DNA of 64,000 nucleotides from Folioceros fuciformis (Eukaryota; Anthocerotophyta; Anthocerotopsida; Anthocerotales): positions 30,920 through 94,919 of the forward strand of contig JBNGIO010006298.1 in NCBI GenBank assembly GCA_049999805.1, in the 5' to 3' direction. The notes under the pieces were generated by a model, which ran no database searches, was not told the origin of the DNA, and saw only the letters and a list, made by a program, of their open reading frames with translations. This document shows, piece by piece, positions 25,434 to 38,600 of the stretch; positions within the stretch are counted from its first letter, which is position 1; each line of letters starts with the position of its first letter. Both the position numbers and the translations under genes were made by a program.

Positions 25434-26153
25434 TCACTTGGATGATTTTCGTTTGGGGATAAACTGGGTTTGGCGTCTGGTGGACATGGGTGGTGCAATA
25501 ACTTGACTTTGACGCCGAAGTCTTGCATGATAGGTGATATTACGCTCATCCGTCCATTGATCGAAAGCTTGAAAAGTTCGACTCCTCATTCTGTGTTTGC
25601 TACGCATGATTTGAACTTCAGCTAATTTTATTCCTGAAATACCATCAAAATTAGACAAAGAATAATCAAGAAAGTGGTAGTTCTAAACAAAGAAGGGCTC
25701 ATGATAATCACAGTTAAAAAAAAAAAATGAAAAAAAAAAGAAGAAGAGCAAGAAGCAAGAAGGAGGTTCATGAGATGCTTACAAGCCAAGCCAAGATAAT
25801 ATACTCTTCCATGAAGTCGCAGATGGATTTACCATGTGTAAAACATGTGTTGTGATGTACATACCCAATGAAAAATCTAGAATCTTTTTCAACCTGAAGG
25901 CTTTCCAAGATTCCCATTGCTTCAAGTACTTTTCGTGAGATTTCTTGATTCCTAATATAAAATCAAGATGATCTTTTGCGAAATCCTCTTGTTTGGCTTT
26001 TTTGAACTGTTTCCTCCACGATTTTAAAAAGACATGAAGATCTTGAATTCGTTCATTGATGAATTCTATCTCACCATTGAGCCTTTTGATAGACTCTTTG
26101 AGTTTCACTACTTCCAATTCTCGTTCTATAATTTTTGCTTTGAAGATGTCCAT
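25434..26153 (-). CDS. Hypothetical coiled-coil protein, two exons
   Basis: Exon 1 (25865-26153) starts at an ATG and encodes a charged helical segment (MDIFKAKIIERELEVVKLKE... KRLNGEIEFINERIQDLHVF). This is followed by KKSHEKYLKQWESWKAFRLK. Exon 2 (25434-25633) gives IKLAEVQIMRSKHRMRSRTF and a basic C-terminus ending PKRKSSK. The intron has GT-AG borders and both sides are phase 1, so the joined frame is open for 162 residues. I recognise no family. The base composition is AT-richer than the neighbouring genes. The 5' side is only about 36 bp from a 100-N gap, so the start may be incomplete. It could also be a non-functional fragment. Confidence 0.45.
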
Positions 26154-26189
26154 GTCGTGCTTATTATAAGGTTAAGCCTTCACAAAATG

Positions 26190-26289
26190 NNNNNNNNNNN
26201 NNNNNNNNNNNNNNNNNNNNNNNNNNNNNNNNNNNNNNNNNNNNNNNNNNNNNNNNNNNNNNNNNNNNNNNNNNNNNNNNNNNNNNNNN
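26190..26289. other. 100-N assembly gap
   Basis: One hundred Ns of nominal length. The tRNA-His gene begins at the very next base, so sequence between it and the hypothetical gene is missing. Confidence 0.98.
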
Positions 26290-26361
26290 TGTGGCTGCTG
26301 GGATTCGAGCCCAGGTCTCCACGGCCACAACGTGGAATTCTTACCACTAAACTACAGCCAC
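26290..26361 (-). tRNA. tRNA-His (GTG)
   Basis: Read on the minus strand from 26361, the 72-nt gene starts GTGGCTGTAGTTTAGTGGTA. The anticodon loop is TTGTGGC with anticodon GTG, the T arm reads GGGCTCGAATCCC, and the 3' strand CAGCCAC pairs with the 5' end. The A at the discriminator position fits a cytosolic rather than plastid tRNA-His. Its 3' end abuts the assembly gap. Confidence 0.95.
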
Positions 26362-26685
26362 TTCGATGACACAAAATTGTAAGTAAAATTATTTATTATC
26401 TTAAAAAGAAATATTTGTAAACGGTTGGATGTCCGGCTCCGCTGAAGTCTGCAGATTTTTGCCCCACATGAGTACACTCACACTCCAAGGGTTTCTATCC
26501 ACCGGGACCGTGAATGATGGTCGTGTGATGGCGGATTTGGGTCTACATTCAGATGCTACAAGCAGTGACATTAGCGCAAGGGCTGCTGTCGTGACGAGCT
26601 GATTTCAACGAAAACCGTGGCATTTTGCATTCACTCCAGCAGAAAGCTGGAATATTGAGGCGGCCATAATCGTACTTGTAAAACT

Positions 26686-29600
26686 ATGGCTGATCCTCCC
26701 TCAACCACGGACACTCCCAAAGCAACCTCGGCTCGCAAATCGGCGGTGCCGGCCCCCCGCAGCTCCAAATCACAGCCGGGAGCCACGACCAGCTCCATCC
26801 CGGAGGCCGGGCCTTCCAAGGTTGAGGCAGAGCCAGAGAGGGACCCCAATCGCCTGCCCCAGACTGCCGCTCGCCTCCTGCATTCCTTCGGCTTGGAGGT
26901 GTTCTAGAGTGGTTTCAATGGCTCAGCTCAGCTTTCGCTTCCAGTTCTTGTGCCTTAGGTCACATCTGTGTAAACGTTCGTTTGCCTTTTCAGGGAAGCC
27001 GGAGGAACAATGTGTGCTACATTTCTGAGAATGTGCTCCAGTATTCTGCTGGAAATGCTGTGCACTTTTTTAATGTGAAAACCAAGAAGATCGAAGCCTA
27101 CCTCCCTGTGAGTCCTCTGTTTGCCTGCCTCGCGACAAGCAAGCACCTGAACCGGGCAAAGATCAATGTTACACACGTTTTGCATGGTCGCAGAGTGTAG
27201 AAGGACATGGAATTGGAGCAGTCTGCGTTCACCCTACCAAAAAGTATTTTGCAGTCTGCGAGAAAGGACACAACCCTGGCATATATGTCTACGAGTACCC
27301 ATCTCTGAAATTCAGCAAGGTCAGTGACATCCAGGCTCAGCGGTATTTTTTCCTGCCCCGGTTGTTCATCTCAGATGACCAGGTCAAGCAGGAGCTGTAT
27401 CAAGGGTCAGTTTGCTACACACCTGATCCTGTTGTTGGAGCGGACATGCAGATTTCAAGGCTAATGAATTCTGTTTCTGAGGATGCAGCAACTCCATGAC
27501 GGGACAGAGAACCAATACACCGCCGCAGCATTCAGTCCAGATGGAACTCAGCTAGCAACAGTAAGTTAGCTGTGGCAAGCATATATGGATCAGTCCCGTG
27601 GCAGCTGGAATGCTAAGGAGAAGTCCTGTTTAATGTAGGTCGGCGGGTACCCGGATTACTGGCTCTCAGTTTGGGACTGGTCTGGAGAGTCTATCATTCT
27701 CCGATCTAAAGCATTCTCGCAAGATGTGTTCCAGGTAAAGCAGTCCACCTTCTTTGGCATTTCATGTTCTCGGTTCACGCAAGGTCCTCCACCACCCTTT
27801 GAACATAAAATGTGATGTCCGGGATCGACTGATAGCTGACTGCTTCAAATGCTTCATAGGTTTCATTCTCAAGGGTGCTTCCAGGCACCCTCATCACCTC
27901 GGGCGTTGGCCACATTCGCTTCTGGAAGATGGCTGTCACTTTCACCGGGTTGAAGCTTGAGGTGCGAAGTTGCAACTTGCGTCTTCTTCCTATTCCAGGA
28001 CGTTCAATAGTTGCCTGATCTCTCAGTTCGCGTGCAGGGTCAAATAGCAAAATTTGGCACGGTGCCTATCTCTGACATTGCTGGATATGCTGAGCTGAAA
28101 AATGGCAAAGTAAGCCGGACACCCGATTTTGCAACATACTTGGTGTGTCCAAAGACCACCCCAGATTTGCAAGTTTCTTAACCTTGTGGGCACAGGTGAT
28201 ATCCGGGACAGAGGTGGGAAGTATCCTCTTGTGGGATGGCGGTCTTGTCAAGTGTCAGCTGACAAGACCGGCTGGAGCTCCGTGCCATGATGGGATGATT
28301 GAAGTCCTGCTGCTGGACGAGGCTCATGGTCAGATGATCACAGCTGCAGCTGATGGCTTCGTTCGATTCTGGGGACTTGAGGTGATGGTTTATGCTCTTT
28401 CTTGTGCACCTCTCTGCAGCTGTCTTCACATCGTTGGCAGCAATCGTACTAGTGTGCAGTAGTGCTCTTGTCTGCCTTTGTGTCCATGTGAGAACACCTT
28501 TGATAACCTGAAAAACTGTGAAGTGGCTGGAACAAGCTGACGACGGAGATGATAAACTAGTTGTTGAAATAGTCCCTCGCCGCGAAGTGCAAGTTGATAA
28601 GAACTGCAAAATAAAGGGCATCCTGTTTGAAGCAGATCATTGGATCATTCAGGTTTTGATCTACCTTGCTCATGTTTTCATACATTTACAACGTGGCTGA
28701 AAAGATCTGTTGAAAGTGCAGCTGGTAGCATAGCGAGTTGCGAGTCCTTCTACAATGCGCCCATATGTGCAGGATGAGGGTGGAGCCATTTGGAAAGTGC
28801 ACACACCTTCTTTCGACATTGAGAAGATATTTCAGTTCCACGCCTCGTCCATAACAGGCGTTGCAAGCTCTCCCAGCACCTACTTCATCGCCAGTGGCGG
28901 TTCAGATGGCTCCGTAAGCACTAGCATGACAATCAGTGTGATAATGCACTTGTGGTGTTCATGGCTTTTCTCTGAACCACAGTGGACTAAGCACTCTCTT
29001 CAGGTAAAACTTTACAATTACAAGGAACCACATCAGATCCAGTCGCGGACATTCTCGACAGCAGTGACTAGTCTGCTGTGGCTGCCACTGCGTTTGGATC
29101 CATCTAGCTGCACCATAATTGCTGGATTTGCTGATGGGGTTATCAGAATATTGCAGCAAACTGTGACCAATTGGAGACTCCTACAGGCTCTGAAGCCTCA
29201 TAAGGTAGACAGCTCACCGACTTTTGACTTGTCCCACGTTCATATTGAGTCGAAGTACTTTCTAATATTCTGCGCACAGGACAACTATTACAAAGCTCGT
29301 ATTTCTGGCTTCAGATGGACGTGACTGCCATGCGACTGACTCCAGATGCAGAGATTTTAGCCACAACTTCCACGGATACCAGTGTCTTTTTCTTCCACAC
29401 GGTTGAAAACTATAGACCAATCGGGTGAGCACTCTTCTGCATCTTTGTCCAATCAGTTGACCCTTTTGTCTGGTCCTCGGCCTGATGTTGCATCATATGA
29501 TCTGGGTCAGATATGTGATGGGTCCAGGGCAGATCACATGCGCGGACTGGTCACCAGACGGGAAAGGCTTTCTTATGGGCTGCAGTAATGGAGTAATTTC

Positions 29601-32600
29601 TCACCTGAATCGCCCAGGCAAGTTCTCGTGTTCTGAAAAGCGTACTCCTTGACATGATTCATTTGCTTCAACAGCCTGCCGTCTGCCTGTTTCTGTACTT
29701 ACAGATCTGCACCCAGATACCTCTGTCACCTTTGAGTTGAAGCCGCCTCTCAAAAGCTTCACCTATCGCCTCCCCAAGCCGCCGAAAAAGATTGAGCTAG
29801 TCGTGGAGCCACCTCCGGTTTGCTCATAGCAGTTCCATTCACTTGATTTGATTTGCTCATATTTCTGCACAACGATCTTAAGAGTTCAGTTGCCCAGAAG
29901 CATGCTCTTGATCTCCTTCTCAATTCCTAGGAGATGTAGGTGCCAGTTTCGCCTGAGGTGGCCACCAGCGGGGATGCCACAGGTGACCAAGCTAAGAAAA
30001 CTGAGGAATCAGGTGAAGGAGGAGGCGTAGAGGAAGCAGAAGAGAAAGAAGGAGCAGAAGGAGGAGAAGAGGTAGCAGATGGTAAAGAGGTACCCCCAGC
30101 TGCACCAGCTCCTGAAGTTCCTGCGCCTCCTGAACCAGAGCCAGAGCCAGAAGAGGAACAGCCAATTTGTACTCTCCCAGTTCGGGCAATCTTGTACACG
30201 AATGGCACCTTATCCACATTCTACATCGCCATAGAGGTGAGCTGAAATCCACCGCACATTTGATCCATTCATTCTCGCATGGCATTCCCCAATGGACATC
30301 ATACTTGTGCGTGCAGGGGAAGGGAATGGGATATCTCTACGAATGCAGGCTGGATTCCAAGGAGGTTCTGGGCACCGCCAAGTGGCTTGCCACTTGTGTT
30401 AAATGCCTGGGGTGGGTGTGAAGGTCTGCACCTCAAGCCGATGTCAACCCAAGACCAAACAATTCTGACATTGATTCACACTTGCAGATACTCTCCTGGT
30501 AAAGAGTACCTGGTTTCAGGATCAGACGACGGCGTTGTAAGAATACATGCAGCACCCGTGCCTGGCGAACTCCAACACTCTGATCAGCTGAGCTACTGGG
30601 AAGGCGCGATACATGATGGGTTTAAAGGAGTTGTCGGTGGAGCCGTGCTTAGCTTTGATAACATGTATCTGGTAAGAACACGACGCCCATTGTCCTCGCC
30701 GACAGCTTACGAGGACGAGGCTCACTTCAGCAGATGACTGTGCTATGTTAGGCAAGCGTGGGGTATGATGGGAGCTTCTTTATTCATTTCCTGGATCTGA
30801 AGATCTACCCTGACAAGGAGGGCAAGCCAATTAATGCCGTTAAAGGTGCGAACTAGGTGATGGAGAGATGCTACGGTGTTGAGAACTCCCCTCTGAAATC
30901 AACGAGCGTGCATCAAGGCACCAGTGTCATGCCGACAGAGATGCACTGTCAGATATTTGACTCATTCTCTTGTGCACCTTTGTGAAAACAGCGAAGCCTG
31001 AAGCTCAGCCCGAAGCTGCTGACTTGGGTGCCGGTGTTTACAGCATCGAGGAAGCTAAGCAGAAGGCAGAGAAAGACAGGCAGCTAATTCTAGCTCTTCA
31101 AAAGAAGGCTTTAGTGCTGACCCATGTTGAGGCCATCAGGAAAGCACTGTCTGATCTCATCAAAGAGAACGAAGCTAAAACCGCAATCGAGAAGTTGGAT
31201 ATCTCCGAGTTCGAAATAGACCCTCACCTGAGAGTGTATGTCTGGAGTTCGTTCAAAGGCTGTTAACAGTCTGAATACAAGTTTCTTCTCAAAGTGCCAA
31301 ATATCATCTGTACTTAATCTTTGTTGTGGCGCGCATGTGATCTTTCTCCATGTGATCTCTCTCCAGCATGATTCAGGCTGAGACTGAGGCAAATGTTGAC
31401 ATGGCTCACAAGGAGCTCCAGTACGAAAGTGAAAGAAGGAATATCGCATTGAGGAAACTCCGGGCTTACTTCCTGGATGACATAGAGGTAAGGACGGCCA
31501 AGGTCAAGGTGTGAGCTCAAGTTCAACTGATATTTGTTGCTGGTCGGCTATTCAGAACTTCAGTCTGCGAATGCAGGTCGAACATATCGTCTTGCATGCT
31601 TTCCATTCTGGCAAAACTGTATCAACTTTCCGGACTGCAAGATTGTCACAAGAGATATTGGTACGGTAGTTCTTCTTAGGAGTGTTCTCCTAGCAACGAA
31701 AGCACTCTTAAATGTTTGTGCTAGGTTCCGCAGCCAGTTGAGCAACTCTTACAACTGATGATGGCTTCTGACAGGATCTCATAGAAGAAGCACGTATACA
31801 AGTACAAGGGTTGAAGCGGCCGGTGAAGACTCCGGTACTTATCAGGAAGGAGATTCATCAGCCTGGGGATGAAACCAGGGTGAAAACAGATGAAGATGAG
31901 GTAGCAATCAATACTCTTGACGCAGCGCATCTTCATTTTGGAGCAAGATTGTGGCTAGTAACATGGAGCTGGCCAGAAATGCAGTCGCTTTCTTCTATCA
32001 AAATTATAGATGCAATGTACGGTACACGACTCAGGAGAGAAAGGAATTGTGAGATTCTGATCTTGCGAAGCTCCGCAGGGCATTTTCAAAGTAGAGCATC
32101 CCGTCGGGGACACCATGGAAGACAGAAGGCTTCTTATGAAGAAAAGAGAAAGAGAATGGCTCACATTCTTGAAATCCAAGCCGGACGAGGTAAAATTCTA
32201 TCCAGTTGTCCAAGGATTAGGAATTGTCTGCATACCAGCCATTCCCGTGAAAATGTGGAGGAGAACTGGCGCTGTGTCTTCCTTTCGGATATTTCCAGAC
32301 GTACGTAAATCAAGAAGATGCTCTCGCCATCAAATGGGCAGAAGAGAACAAGGGAGACTTCAAACTGAAATCTGATCCAGATTACCGAGCGCCGGAGGAG
32401 CTGGAGACAAATGCCACGAGGAAACGAAACGAGATGTTGTTGTTCGTAGAAGCAGTTCACAAGGCCAAAATGGAGTACAATGCAAAATTCTTGGCCTTGC
32501 GGGTGAGAAAGAAAGAAATTGAAGGCCAAATCATTCGAGGAAATGCGAGAATCAAAGAAATCAATGGTCTTCTCAAGTATTGCTTTGGAACAGTGAACTG

Positions 32601-35600
32601 TCATGACAGAGATGAGTATTGTTGGAGGCCACCAATCAGAGGTTGCTGACTATCACAGTTGTATGCATCCTCAGAGTGAAGGACGAGGTGTTATTCGTCC
32701 CCCAAAAGTTCAGGGATGAGACTCCAGAAGACCGGGAAATTGTGACACAGCAGGTGAGCTTGATGAGAGTCAGGCGCAGCCATGTCACATACCTCATATC
32801 CTATACCTGACCAGGTCCTCTCATTCTGTAGGAAATGGACGATCTTGTCGCAAAAAGAAAGGCTGCTGAAGAAGCAGCGAAGAATGTATGACGTATTGAC
32901 CCTGATAGCAGCAAACTGCTGCTATCACAGTAGCAGGGTGACACACTGATGACTCCACAACCTCACACTATCTAGCTTTTGCAGGAAGGAAAATCAAGCG
33001 GATTCACGTCGGGCTTGGGGGCAGCCAAAGAAGGAGCAGACAAAGACGGCTCCTTGAGAATCGGTCGCAGGTCGGTATCCCCGCAGCAGAGGAAACGCAC
33101 ACCAGAGAAAGCAGGCCCGACACCAGTCAGGGTTTACCCACCCTCAGCTCTGGAGGTGAGTGGCGGGAAACGATCGGTGTCAGCCTCGCTGGCGAAAACT
33201 GACGGGTGCTTAAACTGACATCAAGTGCTCCTCAAACCTTGCTGAATCCAGCGTTCATAATTTGCGCAGCTGGCGGAGCAAGAAGCAGCTCAAATCAAAC
33301 TGAAGTACGAAATGGAGAAAATTCTGGAGAAGATGGAAATTGCCGTCAATAACTTCGACCACGCTTTGGAGGAGCTGCGGCAGACGAAGATGAGGACAGA
33401 AATCAATATGAACATGGCTGCGCAAAAGTTTCTCTTCCTGTTCGAGGCAAACAGCTCATCCTGTGCAACTTTGTTTCCACACTTGTCAAAAGACGGACTC
33501 GTCTCTCTTCACGCATGCGCGTGTCATGTCCTATCATATCATGTGTTGCAATGTCTTCCGAGACCTGCAGGAACTGCGGCTCCTCAAAGTCCTCACTCCG
33601 ACAGAAGAGGCACTCAAGATTCGGCACGCTCAGAAAGTGAAAGATGTGACTGACTTCAAGGTACTCTCCATGAACTCCCACGGTATGCCTGAAATACACG
33701 TTACCTCCGACTCATCCCCCTCGCCTCGCTGGTTGGCATGGCAGAACAAAGTCCAAGAGCAGGAGAATGCGATCGAGAACAACAAGCAGCAGACCTACCA
33801 GTTTCATGAAGTCACCAAGAAGGTAAAGAGGTTGAAGCATGTGCGCATGTGGGCATGCCTATTGTGCCCACGTGGATGACTGTTGGGCCATGTTAGCGAT
33901 GGGTCATGAAGCTCATGGCCTGGACACGGGGAAATTTTGTCCTGTCAGGTCTTGTGTCGTGTCGGGAGCCTCGGTCCGGTACGCAAAGCACTGAGAGGCA
34001 AAAAGTTGTGCAAGAATCCCGGCCGGAATTGCATTGCGATTGCCATTGCTATGGCTCGGCGCTGGGCGGCCTGAATTGGGCCGTCCCCTCCCGCCCGTCT
34101 GGGTAGCTGGAATCGCTGCCATTGCCAGCATCCAGCACGCTGACGGCGAGAGCGGGCGGCGGATCGGGCAACGCTGCGTCCTCCGCGCTGGAAGGGGCCA
34201 GGGCCCGGCCATTGGTCGTCGCTCCCTGAGGAGAAGGAGCCTGCACGTCGGTGCGGTGGAGCAGCGGGAGCGGGGACGGGAGCGGGAGGAAAGTGCTACC
34301 GCACAGCAGAATCTGTAGGGCTGATTTGGATGGCCGGTAATTGGCAGCAAGGCTTGCTCTTGCCATTTGGCTGCGGGCTGGGAGTGGAATGGGATGGATT
34401 GTTGACAGTCTGCTGGATTGCGTCTGCTGATTCCGTCTGTAGCAACTGCTGCGAAGTAATGTGATTGCAACATTTTTGAATTGCTTCGGCGCGGGTCTGA
34501 GAGCATGCGTAGGAGCAGGAAGGAGGATTTCATCAGCTCAGCATCCAGTCTGCGACTGAGGAAGGAAGTGGGAGTTCGGGTGTGAGCTCACTGCTTGTGC
34601 ATGGCTTGTGACGAAGATTCGGGCGCCTGATCAGGAAGACCATGACATCCAAGAATCAGACCCACAATTCCTGCCAGCATCTGCTCGACTACAAGGCCAG
34701 GCACGGATTGCGTGGCTTCCGGGTGCTGCAAAAATGCTTGTTGACGGGGCCGTCTGGGAAAGCTCGAATCAGGAGGGAGGCCAAGGAGATTCCGAGCTGT
34801 GCCGTCTGTGGGAGGCCGCACGGGAGACTGTACGCCTGTCTCATTTGTGCCACCATTGGCTGTTGGAAGCTTCCAGATCCACATGCAAGCCGGCACGCGC
34901 AGACTCATCCGGGGCATGACCTGGCTGTGGATGTGGATCGAGCTGAGCTCTTCTGCGTCGTGTGTCATGACCAGATCTATGACCCTGACTTCGATCGGGC
35001 GGTCATCTGTGCGCAGAGTCTGGTCCGGCTGCAGGGCAGCGGGGCGGAGGAAGGGGGTCATGGTCATGGGAATTGTCACGGGAATGGGAATGCCATGTCC
35101 AACGGGGGAGAGGGGAGGTGGAGCAACAGCAAGGATTCTGGGGATGTCAAGGTGGGCAGTAATGACAGCCCCTCGTCCTCTGATGCCAAGCGTCAGCTCA
35201 AGGGCAACAACAGCAAGAAACGGGATGCGTCTGGTGGCCTTAACAAACGGCGCAGTGCGAAGGACTTGACCAACGGGAGAAAGTTTTCGGATTCTACTAG
35301 CACCAATACAGTCAGTAGCAGAGCCAGTAAAAGTGACCAACTGCCGCAACTGCATGTGAGCAAGAAGAGAAAGGCTGCACAGTACAGACCCTGGGTTCCC
35401 ACACCAGCTGAGCAATTGGCTCTCAGTCAAGGGTCTACACCCTTGACAGAGGACTCGGGCCTGCCATCAGGGCTCCGAGGACTGAACAACCTTGGAAACA
35501 CGTGCTTCATGAATTCGGTTTTGCAAGCCCTGTTGCATACTCCTCCTCTGAGAAACTATTTCCTCAGTGACCGGCACAACCGTGTCTTGTGCCAAAACCG

Positions 35601-38600
35601 GGCGTCCCATCTCTGCCTTGGATGTGACATGGATACCATTTTCTCTGCTGCCTTTTCAGGAGAAAGGACACCCTATAGTCCTGCGGAGTTCCTTTACAGG
35701 TGGTCATTCTTGGGTGAATTTGCAGCTCAGCTCACCTAATTTTACTTCCATGCATGTCTCGTTTTTAGATTTTGAATTTCGAATGTGTGTTAAGTTTCTT
35801 TGTGATTCTGGTGACCGATCAGTTGGTGGCGACACGCAGCAAACCTCGCAGGCTATGAGCAACAAGATGCACATGAGTTTTTCATATCCACTGTGGATGG
35901 TATTCATGCTAATTCAGGCACCACATCTCCACGAGCCAGGCGCTCACAAAATGCTGGAAGGTAATGCTGGTGGGGAAGGTTTTTTCTTTTCACTTTGTAA
36001 CAAGCCGCCTAGTCTGAATGATTTGACTAGCGATGCTACCTGGACAGTAAACCTGGAAGGACGGATGGTTAGGTTGTAAAGAAAAAGCGCTTTTGTGTGT
36101 AGGGTCCAAATTCCATGTTTTCGCTTGGACAATGACTTTGAATTGTCTGCATACAGGGCGGGCGATGTCGATTGTCAATGCATTGTACATCGAGTGTTTT
36201 CGGGTGTTCTCCGTTCTGATGTAACCTGTACAGTCTGTGGATTCACATCCACAACCCATGACCCTTGCGTGGACATTTCCCTGGACCTGGAACCTGATAC
36301 AGGTGACTTCAGCTCCATCAATGGAGAAAGCCATCACAGCAGATCAGCTTCTGCAGGAAGCCATGGTTCTGGTTCTAGCCTGTTGGGATGCTTGGACCGG
36401 TTCACCAGGCAAGAGCGTCTTGGAGCTAATGAGAAGTTCTACTGCCAGAAATGTCAAGTTCGGCAGGAGTGGATTAAGCAGATGTCCATCCGGAAGCTTC
36501 CTCTGGTGCTGTGCTTTCACATTAAACGCTTCGAACACTCTACCACGAGGAATACTTCACGAAAAGTTGATCGGTACCTGCAGTTCCCAATTCATTTGGA
36601 TATGGGCCCTTATCTGTCATCATCTGTTGTGAGACTAAGGCTTGGCAACAGGATGTTGGTGATGGACAGTGAAGAGGTGGGCCAGTCCCTGGATAGGCCA
36701 CCCCCTCAGTTTGAGCTTTTTGCAGTCGTGACACATTCTGGGAAGCTTGACTCTGGTCACTATGTTTCCTACCTTCGCCTTGGTGGCCAGTGGTACAAAT
36801 GTGACGATGCATGGGTAACACGAGTCAGTGAAGATGTTGTGAGGGCTTCGCAAGGCTACATGTTGTATTATGTCCAGAAGAGGCTGGCATACAAGGCTAC
36901 TGAGTCCTTGGATGCTGACAACAATGGCAACCATGGGGATACTGGATATGTTTCAACTGTTTCTCCATAGCCAAACATTTGCAACTGCCATTGTGTGTTG
37001 AGCTGCAGCAGCTGTCCACTGTGAAGCGCAATGAAAAGGTGGTGTGCTGATATTTGTAAAAGGCTCTCAATGAGTCATATCAGGCCCTGTGGACGGATTC
37101 TTTGCTGAGATGCAAAGAGAGTTGTAGTGAGGCTTCGAATTGCTCTGGCTCCTTCCATTGTTGCCTCTTGCGTTTCCGCCTTTTCATGCAGAGGGAGGCA
37201 TTCTGCTTGAAGGATCTGTCCAATTTTTTCTTAACACCGATAACTTTAACCATTAACCACACTCGTGTTGGTCTAACTGTGCTTCAAACTTTCTATGTGT
37301 TATCTGCCGTCTAATTTCGTCCGCTACAGGGTCCATGGAACTATGGGATGTGACAATCTCAAAAACAGGTGAAGTATAGTTCTGTTTTTCATGGAAGAGA
37401 ACTGTGTCCCGCAAATCCGCAAACACACCACGGCAATATGAGATTCGCAACAAATGTAGTTGCCATGCTTGTCACTGTCATCACCAAATACGTGGGAGGC
37501 ACTTCCACACAGAGCCTCCCACATAGCTGATGTGTCTTGTCGCATACATTTCAACTTTGATTTTGTGTGACGTATATTATTAGCCGTTGCTCGTAATTTG
37601 ATATTCCTCGTTCGCTTGCATGCCGCTGTCTAGGATTTTAGCTGAAATAACTGGCTGCCGGTTGCCATCAAGATAGGACCCTGATCCGTGTTTTGTTTGT
37701 TAGTTACTGGTTGACTTCGAAGCTCTGATTGGGGAGGAGAACCCACATGAAGCGGTTCTTCGTAAATTGTACCTGAAAAAAATCAAGCGCATCAAGAAGA
37801 AACAGGGTGCCGATGATGGTGATTCAGATGAATCAGAGGAGGAGGAAGACGATGATGATGATGACGACGATCTAGAGGAAGATGATGTATGTTTCTTAAA
37901 AATTTCGTTTGCTTTATATCATTTGCTCGAACTTCTTCGGAATAAAAAGGTGTTGTGGAAGTTGTGTTGTGGTGTCACGAGGCTGTGCTTTCTGTTTTCT
38001 TGCCAGGAACCTGAAGTTTGCCCTCCTGGTGTAAAGGAGGAGTTGTACAATTCAGTAATGGCCCTAAGGATAAAACGCATGGAGCAATACTATGGAATAA
38101 AGGATAATAAAGTCTTCTTAGATGGTAAGTATAACAACTTAGGTTATACAACAACTTAACAGAGTAGTGGTTCCTCCTCTCATCTCGTTTGCATCCTTCT
38201 CGGGGTCCAACAGCTATGGTTAGGGAGAAAGAGAGTTTGTTGAAGAAAAAAAAGAACGTTGATGCTGCGCTGGATTCGATTGAGGAGGAAATGGATCAGT
38301 TCCTAGTCTCAAAGCAAGACGCTTTGAACAAAGTTGACATTTGCCTTACTCTCAAAATGCATCAGGTCTGACATGAAGCTGCTGTTCAAACTTCTCTGCG
38401 TCCTTTCAAGTGGGTAACAAATTGTTCCATTGTTGACTTACCCTGAGATAATCCCTCGTGGTGCATTGCCTTATCTTCTGAAGGTTGAGTATTTGCAAGA
38501 AGGAGCTGTGCCCCAAAACCTTTCAGGCGCTTTAGTGTTCAGCAACATATCTTTGCAACAACTGAAAGGAAGGATTGACGAGCTCGCTCAAGAGAGAATT

